A stretch of 64,000 bases of DNA from Rhynochetos jubatus (lineage: Eukaryota; Chordata; Aves; Eurypygiformes; Rhynochetidae): NCBI GenBank assembly GCA_027574665.1, contig CM050648.1, positions 62,084,863 through 62,148,862 of the forward strand. Reading direction: 5' to 3'. Made by a program: the position numbers and the translations under genes. Below the pieces are notes generated by a model. That model did no database searches. It saw only the letters and a list, made by a program, of their open reading frames with translations, and was not told the origin of the DNA. Shown here in pieces: positions 1 through 13,048 of this stretch. Every line of letters begins with the position of its first letter. Position 1 is the stretch's first letter.

Positions 1-315
1 CATCCAAAGACATAGGCTTATTTTAGCAAAAGGGGATGTTGGCTAGAATCCTACAGTTACATGGTGGCCTGATAAGGAAAAGAACGAATCCAGAAATCAA
101 ATCAGATTCTCTCAGGCAGACAGGGAAGAGTATTACTCATAGCACTTCATTGGCACTGACTTTCTATAGTTTTGCCATTTATTATATTTGAGGTCCTCAG
201 CTCACTGGAAGATTTTTTATTCTTTTATCAGTCCTTCAGCACTTTCATTTATAGGGGTGAATGAATTCTTATTTACCAATACAAGAATGCTCCCTACTTA
301 TTCCTTTACTTCAAA
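1..315. other. Unique non-coding DNA
   Basis: AT-rich sequence with no open frame of note and no repeat I recognise. It ends where the CR1 3' terminus begins at about 316. Confidence 0.6.
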
Positions 316-1345
316 TCATAGAATAGTTTGGGTGGGAAGGGACCTTTAAAGGTCATCTAGTCCATGCCCTCTGACAATGAACAAGGACATCTTCATTTAG
401 ACCAGGTTTCTCAGAGCCCTGTCCAACCTGACCTTGGTTTCCAGGGATTGGGCATCTACCACCTCTCTGGCCAACCTGTTCCAGTGTCTCACCACCCTTG
501 TTGGAGAAAATTTCTTTCTTATGTCTAGTCTAAATCTACATCTTTTTAGTTTAAAACTATTACACCTTGTCGTATCACTACAGACTTTACTAAAATTTTG
601 TCCCTATATACCCTCTTTAAGTATAAAAAGGTCCCAATAAGGTCTCCCTGGAGCCTTCTCTCCTCCAGGATGAATAATCCCAGCTCTCTCAGCCTTTTCT
701 CATAGGAGAGGTGTTCCATGCTTTTGATCCTTTTTGTGGCTCTCCTCTGGACCTGTTTGGACAAGTTGAGGACTCTAGAGTTGGATGTGGTACTTGAGGT
801 GGTGTCTCATGAGTGCAGACTGGAGAGAAAGAATCACCTCCCTTGAACTGCTGGCCACGCTCCTCTGGATACAGCCAAGGATACAGCTGGCTTTCTGGGC
901 TGACAGTGCACACTGCCGGCTCATGTCCAGCTTTTCATCCACCAGTAGCCCAAAGTTCTTCTCTTCAGAGCTGCTCTTGATATATTCTCCACCCAGCCTG
1001 TACTTGTGCTTGGGATTGCCCCGACCCATATGCAGGACCTTGCACTTGGCCTTGTTGAACTTCATGAGGTTCACATGGGCCTACTTCTCAAGCTGGTCCT
1101 GTTCCCTCTGGATGGCATCCTGTCCCTTGGGAATATCCACCTCACCACTCAGCTTGTTGTCATCTGTTGAATTGCTGAGGATGTCCTTGATCCTACTGTC
1201 TATGTCATTGATGAAGACATTAAACAGTACTGGTCCCAGTATGGACCCCTGAGAGACAACACTCATCCAGATTGCCATCTGGACATGGAGCCATTGACCA
1301 CTACCTCTGGATGGGACCATTCAACCAGTTCCTCATCCATATGTT
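316..1345 (-). mobile_element. CR1 LINE, 5'-truncated
   Basis: This is a non-LTR retrotransposon of the CR1 family, the main LINE of birds. On the minus strand it runs from the reverse transcriptase (RT) C-terminal region (about 1345 to 775), through the late coding and 3' region, to the typical avian CR1 3' tail at 316-370, which reads in reverse as a 'CCCACCCAAACTATTCTATG' terminus. Only one degenerate copy of the terminal ATTCTATG unit is left. The 5' end is lost shortly upstream of the RT 'QGS.LGP' motif, as usual for CR1, which truncates during target-primed reverse transcription. Several short open frames on both strands inside this interval are shadows of this element. The element is dead. 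The 5' boundary is approximate, within about 20 bases. Confidence 0.93.
775..1320 (-). pseudogene. CR1 ORF2 reverse transcriptase fragment (broken)
   Basis: This is the C-terminal part of the RT of the CR1 at 316-1345. In one minus-strand frame it shows 'SQGSILGPVLFNVFINDID' (RT motif B region) at about 1260-1200. Next comes 'STDDNKLSG', where the family has FADD or YADD (motif C). The later block is '[18 protein letters not shown]' and '[18 protein letters not shown]', typical of the CR1 thumb and C-terminal region. The two halves (1320-1081 and 1080-775) are in the same frame and are separated only by a TAG at 1083-1081, where the family has a TGG tryptophan codon before AHVNLMKF. The two catalytic aspartates of motif C survive, but the preceding residues are changed. 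No functional enzyme is possible, because the N-terminal endonuclease and most RT motifs are missing. Confidence 0.9.
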
Positions 1346-4300
1346 TTTCCCCTCCGCAAAAAAAATTCTTACATTTTTCAAATCTGACACCTGTCACTTG
1401 GAATAAACAGTCCTTCATTTACATATTCGTATTTTCAGATTTAACTGTTTGCTATCCTCTACATTTTTCAAGGATTGTGTTACTTTAGAGCAAAGGTTGG
1501 TTTATGGGTCATGAGTAGCTAAATGTGTTTAACATTCCATATGCTTTTACATTAATAAATAATTATTCCTTTTAGTTCAATACACTAGAAAGTTACACTG
1601 AAAGACCATAAAGTGCTAGCATTCAGGAACAATGCTAGGATTATGAAGTAAGATTTATTTCAAATATTAATTAGGTTTGAATTTTTTAATTTTAGCTACA
1701 ATAGAGTTCATATTTCATTGCAGTCACTCAAACTTAATAAAGCAATGTCAAGCAGTACAGAATGGTACAAAAGGCTTCTGGCATGACCAAGACACACTGT
1801 GTGAGTGCTATTGTCTATTGCAGTTTAATGAGCCTCAATAACTGGAGCTAATAGGTCATATTGTGCAAAGAAAAAAAAGCATAATTAAATGTTATTTCTA
1901 TGTAATTACACTATCCATTGTTCATGATGAAAATTAAGACAATTTTACAAGCCTTTATCACAATAAATTATTAGAGAAAAATAATTTGAGATGAAATATT
2001 TTTTTAATGCTTTATTATAGTATGTATCTAAGTGAGTGTCTGCAGTCCATCCTGGTAAAGGAACTCATTAACTTCCTGAGAAGAGGAGAAAGTCACAAGA
2101 ACACACAAAAGCATCATTATCCAACAGTATCACTTACACAAGGAAAAGGATTGAAAAGAGACACAAACAACCTTCCTATCAGAAAAACACAGGATGTCAT
2201 GCACACATTTTGTAGTACACAGTAGCCTTACAGGCAGAGGGTTGTACAAATAAGAAAGGCTACGTGAATACTTCATATGCAATGATATAAAACTAGATAG
2301 CTTAATTTTTGCCAATGGTAAGCAGCAAACTGAGCCAGCTGAAGAATTTTGCAAGTGGTCTGAAAAAGTCCTTGAAGAGTCATCTCAGTGTTTCTCTTTT
2401 ATTCTTCCCTTCCCTTTCCATGGGAGTCTGGGAATCAGAATAATAGAATTTGAAGTTAATCAAAATGGCAGTATCAATCAAAATATGGAACATATATCAT
2501 CAGTAACAGTTTCCTATGGAACTCAGTAGCATACCAGACCAATCACTCAAGTGTGTTAAAAGCATTTTTCAACAACAAAAAATAAAATACCCTTTCCTTT
2601 CTTCCCCCTATGCCCTCTACTGAAAAAAAACCCCAGAATATTGTTGAAGTGCCACAAGAATGCCAGAGAAATACTCTCAAAATTCAAGCATAGGGACATT
2701 CTACTTGTCTGTTGGTCTACTGTTTAAATACTGAAGCTCAAAATGCAGTAGTGATCCCAAAACTAATTTTTAAAATTTAATATTACATAAGGTCAACAGT
2801 ACCTACAAGATAAACAGACTGAAAAACCTCTCCAAGAACAAGTTTGTCAGCAAATCGTCTATGTTTCTAAGAACAGATTTTGTACACTGAGTTCTAGTGA
2901 GATAAACTTAAAACATTAGAAAATTTCAAAGGTGTTCAGATGGTGAAGACAGAAGGAATGATGCAAGAGGAATGATGCCCTCTGCCATCCTAGACACTGT
3001 CTGGCAGTGAAGGAATAAGTGAATCAAGCTGTTGATCATATTCTTGGGAAAATATTTTACTGTCCTATCTATTGATCTGCTCTTGTAAATGCAACTCTCT
3101 ACAAATATCTCAGCACATGAAAGACAGACTCCCAAAAAGGAATCAAGAAGACACACTCAAGACGGTGCATATAATAACACAGGCAGTGCAAGGACTGTGG
3201 CACATTTCTTTCCACACTATTATTGACAAGACAATTTTGACTCTTAGCATAAATTGAATATAAAAGATGATGGAATTAGAATACCAAAGCATTTCTCAGC
3301 AAGTGCCAGCAAAGAGAGAATGAACCCAATAATACACTGATACCAGAAAAAGAAATGGGCTTCTATAACAACAAATAATGTAGAACAGATAAAATTAGAG
3401 AACCATGTCAAGTCAGTTACAAACAGAAAAATACTTTATATCTAGAAAGAAACAAAATGAGCTACAGTCATAAACTGAAGAGGATAGAATGGTATGTACA
3501 AATTTTGTGGTCAGACTTCTTCCACAGGGTGGATATTAGTTTTGCTAGAAAATAGGTAAACTCCTGCCAAAATAAGCTTGACAATCATTACAATGAAAAT
3601 GACTTTTTCCAGGCTGATAAACAAAAAATTCCCCCAAAATTCATTAAAGTGAACGTGAGATTAATAATTTCTGCAGAGAGAAAAACAGTAGTAAACCATG
3701 TAACATTTTAGAAGACATTAAAAATAGAAAATATTTGAAAGACAGGAGAGGTGATTAAGAGAGAGAAATATTGTTCTTTATATCATAGATTAAATGAACT
3801 TAGATCTTGGTTTTAATATTAGTCTGAGGTTAATGAGCCAGAAACTTGAGTAAGACAGAAATTGCTCCACTGTAACATTACATGGAATTATGATTTTGCA
3901 TCCAGTGCGGCTGATTCATACCAGTAATTCAGATTTTATATGAAATATTTTTAATTTTCCAGGTACATAAGGATATTTTGAAAGCTCAGGATTCTAGAGA
4001 ATTACATTTTTGCCAAGATGAAATTGCTGCATTTTATAAAACACTGTTAGCAACTGAGGATTTAGATAACAGTGAAGGTGTTAAACATATTTCAATCTGT
4101 TGTTGAGGTATCTTCTACTGAATTGTCTTTTTATATTGATCACTTTTGTTGCACATAGATTGCCAACAAATTACAATATTTGAACTCATAAAAGAATTCC
4201 CACAGTCAGTGTTGCTGTATCCCATTTTACTGGCTAATATAAAAAAATTTTACCATAGGAAAAACAAATGGCAATGAAAGTTACACAGAGTGGCACCTTC

Positions 4301-5734
4301 GGAATATATTGACTCAATGAATATTGCATTAAAGGTCCAGAAAATTATGCAGAAAATACAGGAAAGTAAACTGTAAACTTTAGTTAACCTCTACAGTAAA
4401 AGTAAAATCTTCAAAGCAAAGAGAAAATCCAAGGAGAATGTTACCTGTAGTCATGGTCAGATGTGGTCTGGGCCTTCCAATTGGAATCCAAACAAGGTAT
4501 GGCACGTTAGAGTAAGGGACCTCTCACCTTACATACTCTTACCTATCATTACCTAGAAACATAAACATGCCACCATCTGGCCTTAAACAAGATTTATACT
4601 ACAAAAGTAGCTTAGTTGCCAGTGGAAGTCAAGATGTAATATCAATCCTCTTTGGCAAATGCCTCTTGTGCACTGGTCAAAATGCCATCTTTCCCACCGA
4701 ACAGGAAACAAGCTTTCTCATTATCTACTTTAAAGTTCCTGCAACCTAAGCTTCTTGCTGTGGTATTTCCTAAATGCTTCTAAAACGTGATGCTCACAAG
4801 TTCTCTGAGTAAACTCTTGCAAATCTGCAAAGCACTGCAAGGGCTGACAGAGAGCAGAAAGCACTCAAACAGTAAATACAGAGTTTTTAAAGATTTGTTG
4901 ATCTAGACAAAAAGTTTCTGCTGCCTGATGTGACTGCAGACCTGAAGAGCCTAATAATCAAAATGATAAGTCATTCTCTTGGTAATCTCAATTAAGTGTC
5001 TTCTAGTGTTCAGCAAATTCTTCTTAAGTGTATTTTCCTTCATGGAAGTGGACAGACAGCAGTGTAACATTGTTTTAACCTTGTAGGCTTCATTAGTAGT
5101 TTTATGAAGATTTACATCCTCAGTTAATGACACCATCTGCTTAAGTGTATTTTTCCCAAATCATCATTAAAAGAGCACTGGTTAAAAGGTTAGGTAGTTA
5201 AGGGTGGCTTAAACTGTTTCCATTTTAATCAACTCCTGTCTGTCTTTTATTACTTTCACATTTTGTATAAATGTTTTCAGAGTTTCTCCATTTGACTCAA
5301 ATGTCAACCTTCTAGAGGAGTATCAGAAAACTTGTTAGATGTATTTATACAGGAAAAGCAAACTGCTTTCTCAATATTTTTTTCTGTGTGCTAGAAATAT
5401 TGCAGTCCATTTTAAAACTTCCACTTTAAAGCAATACTTTAAATTCTTGATTTGGGCTAGGAAATTTAGCTACACTATATAAAACTGTTACGTTAGATGA
5501 GACTGGAAAAAAAAAATTATGTAAGTCCAAACAAAATTATCAGATCTGATCTAAGTTCCAAGTAAGTTAATGTATTACTGAAGTCTGAAGGGTTTAGAGT
5601 TTAATGTCTTGTTTAATTTCATGCTCTGACTGGCTAGTTCTCAGATAATAAAACCATGACTGATGCTGAGAAAGGGAGAGGAAATATTTTTCACTGCTTT
5701 TTGTAGTCAACAGCAACAGGGCATCAAATAAACG
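1346..5734. other. Unique AT-rich non-coding DNA
   Basis: No gene, RNA or well-preserved repeat recognised. Short open frames occur (for example 2007-2225 plus and 4951-5136 minus), but they have no recognisable domain and no convincing splice borders. The minus-strand frame at 4951-5136 is stop-free for about 65 codons, from a TGA just upstream to a TAG. Its best upstream AG lacks a pyrimidine tract, so I do not call it an exon. Confidence 0.55.
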
Positions 5735-6045
5735 AGCAGATACAGAAGAAACAAAAGAAAACATGACTATACATTATGCATAGTGGACTTGTGGAACTCT
5801 TTGCCACAAAATTTTTCCAGTGCTGAATGATTCAAAAAGAGGCTAGAGGGTTTCACAGAAGGTCCATGTCCCTTACATCCTGCTTCTGTCACCAGGAACC
5901 CCTGAGTTTCAGCTCACTGGTTATTGGGAATGTATTCAGGGATTATCACTTCATACTTGCACGGATTTGTATTGTTTTCCTGGGTCATTTGCATAAACAG
6001 AGGGGGTGCTTAACTGGGGCTTTGGTATAACCTGCAGTGGGCATA
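5735..6045 (+). mobile_element. Ancient CR1-like LINE 3' fragment
   Basis: The plus strand shows the late-coding and 3' UTR pattern shared by old CR1 families of birds and reptiles. It reads 'GTGGAACTCTTTGCCACA', then a GATTCAAAAAGAGGCTAGA segment, then a decayed 3' region. This corresponds to the W(N)xLP-type CR1 C-terminus followed by its UTR. It is much more diverged than the elements at 316, 12889 and 49930, so it probably belongs to an older subfamily. Both limits are approximate. I cannot name the subfamily without a consensus alignment. Confidence 0.6.
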
Positions 6046-7240
6046 TTACACTCTTAGATAATATATGCACTTGCATATATTACTTCTGCAAGTAGCAGGC
6101 AATAGAATTCTTTCTAGATTGAAGGGAAGAGGCCTGGTCTAAATTTGTACAGGTTAAGTAGAGTTAGGGTCTTGTACTCGTCATCTAGCTGATTAGATTG
6201 CAGACAACTGTTTACTTACTTAGAGAAAGAATTCCTGTAATGGCCTGTTAAAATCCATTATGATTTATAAGTATTTTGTATTTATCCAGAAAAGGTGTAG
6301 TTTCCTGAAATAAACCTAGGTTACATGGCCAGGCACTAAAGAATGGAAATAATCTTCACAAAAATATGTCTTTGGGTAATCTGTCATAAGTGTGGTTTTT
6401 TATTATTTCTGGGGTTTTTATTATTACAATTACCAACCACAAACTCAGGTGTTGCTGCAATTAGGCATGTTGTCATCTAATTCAAGTTAAACATATTGCT
6501 AATCAGACTTCACTTGTCAACTGCAACACTCAGAACTTATTTCCAGACTTGAATTGACAACATTGGATCTAGATAATAGGACTTCTCCTCTAGGCTGAGA
6601 TGCAATAGCGCCAAAATACCAGTTCTAATGTAGCATCTTTTTTTTCAATTGTTATGAGATCACAGCTATTTGGAGTCACTGTGTTCCCTCTTTCCTAGGC
6701 TTTAATATTTATGACACTGTTGGTTATAATGTCAATTAGGCATGTTTGTTTAATAATTGAGAAGACAAACCCAAAATGAGTTATTATCACTACTTGCTCT
6801 CTGGGGTTTAAAGTGGCAGCACAGAATCCTATTCTAGAGGACAGAATTTCCTTCCTATATCCAAGTCTTCTCAGGGGGAAGGTCATCTCCGAACACATAA
6901 ACCATTGCAGACTGACACTTATTTTGCTGCCAGAAGAAGAAGCACAGTCAAGGCACAAAAGAGTAAAATGGAGCTTTTAGGAGCTGTGGGAAAAATAGCT
7001 GTGGTTTGGATATTTACTATAGCAGCACTCTTCATGTATATGTTAGGCAAAATCTGTCTTGCACCACTCAACTTCAGGGAGGAACAGGCAGTTATAAGTG
7101 ATGAAGTGGTGAGAGCCTAACCAAAGATTTTTACTACCTCATTCAAAATTAAAAAAAACCTCTATGATTCTTTCAAAATTACCATGAACCATGCATATTG
7201 GTAAATGGTAGTAAGGGAGAAGAGTAAGCGAGTGTATCTT

Positions 7241-7291
7241 CTTGTCTTGTCTTGCCTTGCCCTTGTGCAAACTTGTGCAGTACTTGTGCAG
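7241..7291. repeat. CTTG(T/C) short tandem repeat and CTTGTGCA triplication
   Basis: Pentamer-like CTTGT, CTTGT, CTTGC, CTTGC units are followed by three closely spaced copies of CTTGTGCA (7262-7290). This is a small local slippage array with no coding context. Confidence 0.7.
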
Positions 7292-7783
7292 TCCCAGGCC
7301 TGCCTCTTCCAGCAGTCATGATCAGGGTTTCTGGCTCTCTAGGCTACGGCACAACTATAATCCTAAAAATGAGCACGACCCACGCACAGGACATTATTAC
7401 ACATGAAGAGTGAATCTGACCTGACCAACATCTGGTCAGTCTCCAGGCAATCACTGCCTCCCTGCCAACTCTCCCCAGTTTGTATATTGAGCATGATGTC
7501 ATATGGCCTGGGTTGCTGTCATAGCCTTTCAGAATCCAAAGGCAATGCAGTTTGAGCACTGTTATAACAAGAAACAAAATATTGCTTAAGATAAACGTTA
7601 TGCCAGAAGTCAGTATATATTTTTAAAATACAACCAAGCCCTGTAGACCATTCCCAAGAGAATGCAACCATTATGCTTCTTATTTAGTGATCAAGAAAAT
7701 TTATCTTCCATGATTTTTCATGAACTCCAATAAATTCTGAATATCTATTATCTCCACCAGGGAGGTCTTTTGGATGCAGATAT

Positions 7784-7850
7784 AAAAAAAAACCAAACCC
7801 ACAAACAACCAACCAAAACCAACCCAAAAAAACCCCAAAACAAAACCCCT
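7784..7850. repeat. A/C-rich low-complexity tract
   Basis: An almost pure A and C stretch with irregular AACC and CAAA units. The plus strand has essentially no G or T for more than 50 bases. It could be the decayed A-rich tail of a lost retrocopy, but no body is recognisable to the left. Confidence 0.75.
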
Positions 7851-7905
7851 GAGCTTTCACTGTACAGTTCTTAGTGATTTTGTCTTAGATTTTGGATATA
7901 AAACT

Positions 7906-7926
7906 AAAAAAAAAAAAAAAAAAAAA
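7906..7926. repeat. Poly(A) run, 21 bases
   Basis: An uninterrupted A homopolymer about 55 bases after the A/C-rich tract. No retrotransposon body is seen next to it. Confidence 0.9.
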
Positions 7927-10900
7927 GGAAAACTATCAAAGCCTTCTAAGAAATATATCTGAATTCTACAACATAACACAAAATTAAACCAGAAAGTGTT
8001 TATGACATAATTCTATCATTCTTCTACATAATGTTCTAGGAAATTAAGCAAATAAACCTGACCAACTTCCACAGTACAGATACTTGCAGGAGCTAGATAT
8101 ATTTACTATTCATGACTATTCATTATTATATGCTTAGAAGAGCTTAAATGTATTGAGCACATAATAGGTTTCATCACTTGTGAGAGACAAAGAGGATGAG
8201 AGTAGCTAAAGAGAAAGGAATTGGACAACTTTTGTTTGGATAGTCCAGAGTAGGCATGTTTCGCATCTAGTACTTTTATTTTTAAGAAAATTAACTGATT
8301 TATTCAAATTAGTGTCAAACTGATGCAGTAAACATTGCTAACAACAAGCAGCATTATGTTCATCAGTTGTGTTTCTCATCCTGATGACTGCTATTCCATA
8401 GGCAAAGAGGGGTGATGAAAAATAGGCAGAAAGAACTGGAAAAATACTTGTGAAAAAAAGCAGAAGTGGAGAAAGAACCAAAGCATGAGTGAGAGGAGCA
8501 AGGAATCAAACACAATGACAAAAAGGAGAAAAGAACATGCAGATTATAAGGAATGAAGGTGAAGAGCTAGTGCAAGGCCATATATGAAAGTTAGACTTCA
8601 AATAAACTTATCAAGAATGGATTTGCTTTACTCTATACACAATTAATAATACTTGAAATATGTTATTTATACCAGTAATGACCAGTATAAATGACCTCTT
8701 CTCATGCAAGATAATGGTGAATATGCAAAACAAGGAACACGTTATTTATCCAAGAAGCAGAAACTACTGTGGGAGTGTTTACTTTAGAGTGCAAATAATT
8801 CTCTACAAGCATAGTAAAGGAATCTTTATTTTCACTGGACAAAGAAAAAATCAAGCTTAAAAATAAATTTACAGTACAGTGGAAGATCAGAAACTAAACC
8901 ATAAAAATGAAAAAATACAACCTGGAATAGAATAAGGAAAGAAAAAATGCAAATTCCACAGAAAATGTATTCAAATTCTTACTAATTTTAGAAGAGATGC
9001 TGACTTTGCAAAAGCAAATGGCCGAGTTTGCTTAAGTATGTTTAACTATATATGGAAGTGTACTTTATGTGTTCATTTATTCTATTGAAACACTAGAACA
9101 CTTCATTCTTTCAAAGCTGTTCTGAGAAAGAGTATTCATTTGTTCAGTGGAAGCAGAAGGAGCTAAAATGCACATCATTTTTCTTAATTCATGACTGTGA
9201 TTCCTTTGTAAACTCCAGCCTGGATTTTATTAACAGAATAAGAAGCACTGGAGCCAGACTGAGTCATCAGTTTTATCAGAAAAAGTGTAAATGCTTGGAA
9301 GATGGCCAGAGGACAGTCAATGCAAAACTAGAATTTTCTTTTCATTTGTGAAATAAAGAATGTATTTTCCAGAATTTTGTTGAAGGAATAATGGTCATTT
9401 TTACCCATTTATGCTGATTAGAAGAAAAGCTGTATCATAGCTGCAGTATGATGTTGCTTTTATGCCAAATCTTTTCAGAATATATTTTTTAATTTGGTTT
9501 TGCTTTCATCTCATGGAGAAAGTTGCAGTATATTTCATTTGGACTTGAGTAGTTCTCTGCACTAGTACTATAAAAATAGCAAAAATACAACCAACCAACC
9601 ATTGTTCTGGACACACACTGGTGACTTCTTATTTTCAATAATCCTGTAACAGGTACTATGGTGGGTTTCTCAGTATTGTGAAAAGACATGCGTTACAGAG
9701 ATAACAGGTCTGTTTGAAGAAAGGGAAGCAGTAGAGCCATTTAAATGTAATACATGTCTTAATTTATTATCATATGGTATACAGGCACCTCAGCCCAGTC
9801 TTGCATTCCCCCTTCCCTCCCCTTTCCCATCTGATTTTCCTTTTACCTTTCCATTCTTTCTTCTATATTCTGAAACCTTTGTCTTCCTATTCCATCTTTA
9901 AAATATGTTTTAGGAAGATATGCCAGTCTATAACTCAGAACATTCCACTCAGGATGTTGAACTCTGTTTGTGTTCTCTCCTATACTCGTGGAAAATTATT
10001 TGATCACATAGTAGTAAGACATCACTATTTCTGTTTTTGAAGATGCAAATTTTACAAAGGAGAACGAGAAGTTCATTGGACTGAAAAATTTGAGATAAAG
10101 AATGACCCTGTTTCATTATGTATGTTTCACTATGTACTCACTTGAATAGAAGAAAACCTTGTTTCCAATCCCTGCTCCAATTGCTTAGTATTTTTATTCC
10201 AGTTATTCATTAAACAATCTTGACACTCATTAATTTAGTTGTAATATCTTCCTTCTCTCCAAGAAACTCATTTGAGAGGGTAATACAGTTTAAGCATCAT
10301 CAGTGTTAGACTGTAGGTGAAGGAAGAGTGAGGACCTACATTTTGGATTTGTGCTCCCTAAAATTCCATTTAACTGTTACAGCAGACATTGAAGGCCTTT
10401 TATGGATTAAGGCTTTAAACTTTAATACCTTGCATCATAAAACAGGGATACAAAACTTTCAATATCTCACAACATTGGTGAAAGGTTTAATTCACTGACA
10501 TTGACTGGAAACTGCCTGAAAAAAAAATTTATTAAAGGTGTACAAGTGCAAATGTAGTTATCTTTGCACAAGAACTGTGGACAGGATTTCTCTCAAGCAA
10601 GTTTGTCAAGTTTGACCAAATAATACTCATTCCTTCCTACAGATGTCTACTTGATAGCTTAATGAAAACAAGACCTACTTTTCCCTCATTTTTTCTTTTT
10701 TCTTTTTATTTTTGTTTATATGAAAAAACTAAGTGGGCACTCTCATTTCACAAAGACAGTAAATGGTTTCTATTTTCTTTGACGAACCAAAGTCCCTTTA
10801 AATTGCTTGTTCTGGTTTTCCTTTATCAAGACAATAATCTTTCTTTGGATGAAGGAATACTGAAGTTTAAGTTCATCACTTTTCAATTCCATTTAGGAAA

Positions 10901-12419
10901 AAAACACCCAAACCAGAAGTTATGTTATTCTGAGCATTAATATCCAAGTGAAAAGGAAACAGTCCCCTATCATTGATAGTGTATCTTATCTGTACATGGG
11001 ATGAAACCTCATGCAGTTTTGTTGAAAAAAATTATAATTAAACAATTAAATTAGCCAAGTCACCCGAGAGGATTTAAAATTAACTACTCTTAATCCATAC
11101 CACAAATAAAGTCACTTTTATCTTCCTTATTTTATGCGCTTTCCCATCTACCTTCCTTGGAGAATGACATTTTAAAATAATATTTTTATATTTAAATTTA
11201 AACCAGACATTATGTATAATACACTGTGACTTATTCAATGTAGTTATACCTTTAGCTTCCTTAATGTATGTTCTCTAATGTATCTTATTGGCCATGATAT
11301 AACTAATAGCAGAAGAGGCTTCCAGACTTTACTACCCAGAAATCTATTCATTACTTCTCTTTTAACATGTTCAGTTTATTTTTTATATTTTTCATATTTT
11401 AAAACGATGTGATTTTATATTTTAAAAATATGTTACAGTGAAATACTGGGAATGGCCAAAACTCTGGATAGATATTTTATGACCAGGAATGATAACACTT
11501 TATTTAGATTTAAAAGGATAAAAAAAACCATGATGTATACGCAGTATCATGAAACGTCAAATTTCAGGAGATGATTATTATGTTAACTTTAAGTGATCAA
11601 AAATTCTAAATAACATCCAGGCTGATGGTTGAAATTAATTAGCAGGGATTGAATACAAAAGCAAACAAACATTTCCTCCCATAAAAGCCTGAAAATAGTG
11701 TTTTTTCCATAATCTACTCCAACCTCCATTTTCTAAGAGGTACAGATTTTAACAAAAGCAGCAGCTGTTTATTTTCAAAATTCAAAACACACAAGTCTTT
11801 TCCATGAAATTTCCTTAAACATTAATATTTTATTTGTAAATTGAATTTATTGGATGAATAACTCATACATTTTACAGAGTAATGACAGCAAATGAAAAAT
11901 TACCCCTTTGGATTTGCGAAGGAGGGGGGAAGTGTTCTGCAAATGCAAATTGAAACTAAAGGGTAAGCATGGGATGGGATATTTAAAATGTCAGCTTGCC
12001 CTTATTGGATTAGGATTTTAGTATGCCTTATAAAAATAAATCCAATCTTTCCAATACTTTCTGTATTATTGTACAACTGCTCTCTTTTATGTCATCTGAG
12101 TGTACATGTTAGAGTTTAGCACTACAAACTACAGTCTGAACTTATTCACATTTTAAAAATTTTATTTTCATTATTTGCTTTTGAATATTTCAACACTTCT
12201 AATGCATTTGTTTGAATTGCACTGCACATATTTGAGGACAAATTTACTGTTTTTACAGTTATGTGTAGTAAGGTGATCTCTGACCAGGCTGCTTTCCAAA
12301 ACTGTGGGAAGAACCAGAGTTTAGGAATGATGCAGGACATAATATGAAAAAGTGCACTGAAAGAATTTTAGGTGGTTTATCTCCTATAACTTTATGCGTC
12401 TAAGCTTACCTGCATTCCT

Positions 12420-12441
12420 GACTAATCAGTCAGGATTAGTC
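12420..12441. repeat. Inverted repeat with TAATC/GATTA arms
   Basis: The arms GACTAATC (12420-12427) and GATTAGTC (12434-12441) are perfect 8-base complements around a 6-base loop. A second, overlapping dyad, CCTGACT with AGTCAGG, shares part of the same bases. The GGATTA core matches the site of K50 homeodomain factors (OTX, PITX and CRX families), but this is a short motif and may be chance. Confidence 0.55.
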
Positions 12442-12888
12442 AAGATAAACGCCTTCAAAGACAAATCTTGCTGTCTATCTTAACATTGGGGTGAGATAGA
12501 AGAATGGCTGGCTTGCTTTCGATGACTCTCAGATGTTATAGGCATAATTTAAGCAAGAAACCCACATGATAACAAATAATATTTGAGAAAATCTTCAGTG
12601 GGGTAATTAATCTTCCCAGCATCTTTTATGATTATTAAATCACAGTTTAAAATATCACTACACAGGTAAGAAAAAAAGGTTGAACAAAAAGGCAGAAAAA
12701 TTATATAGCCAGCATATAAAAATGGATCAAAAATATTGGTATACTATTCTTTATTTACCAAGTAAATGCAATGGAAAATGAGTCTATGTATAACAAGCAC
12801 ATAAGCAATTTTATATGTAGTCTTTGAAAATGAAATAGAGATTATAAACCACCAAAACATATTAATATATGAGCATTCAGGGAACACT

Positions 12889-13048
12889 TAAGAAGTTGTG
12901 AGTGTCCCATCCCTGGCTGTCTTCAAGGCTAGGCTGGATGAGGCTTTGAGCAACCTGGTCTAGTGGAGGGTGTCCCTGCCCACGGCAGGGGGTTTGGAAC
13001 TGGGTGGTCTTTGAGGTCCCTTCCAACCCAACCATTCTGTGATGATTC
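12889..13048 (+). mobile_element. CR1 LINE 3' end fragment
   Basis: About 160 bases of a young-type avian CR1 3' UTR on the plus strand. It contains the stretches 'GCTGGATGAGGCTTTGAGC', 'AACCTGGTCTAGTGGAGG', 'GTGTCCCTGCCCACGGCAGG' and 'GGTCCCTTCCAACCCAACC', then ATTCTGTGATGATTC as the tail. Severely 5'-truncated, with no coding part. It is the same general 3' end type as the element at 316-1345, in the opposite orientation. Confidence 0.95.

Larger units (their letters stand above)
6046..12888. other. Unique AT-rich non-coding DNA with simple repeats
   Basis: No gene recognised. It holds a CTTG-type short tandem repeat near 7.24 kb, an A/C-rich tract near 7.8 kb, a poly(A) run at 7.9 kb and an overlapping inverted repeat near 12.42 kb, each listed separately. 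Open frames such as 6905-7120 (plus), with one hydrophobic stretch, and 10662-10940 (plus) are short and resemble nothing known to me. Confidence 0.55.

Noticed and set aside
434..1252. Plus-strand open frames inside 316-1345
   Set aside because: They are shadows of the minus-strand CR1.
4951..5136. Minus-strand polar frame ending in HFDY
   Set aside because: It looks protein-like, but the preceding AG has no pyrimidine tract and a stop lies close upstream.
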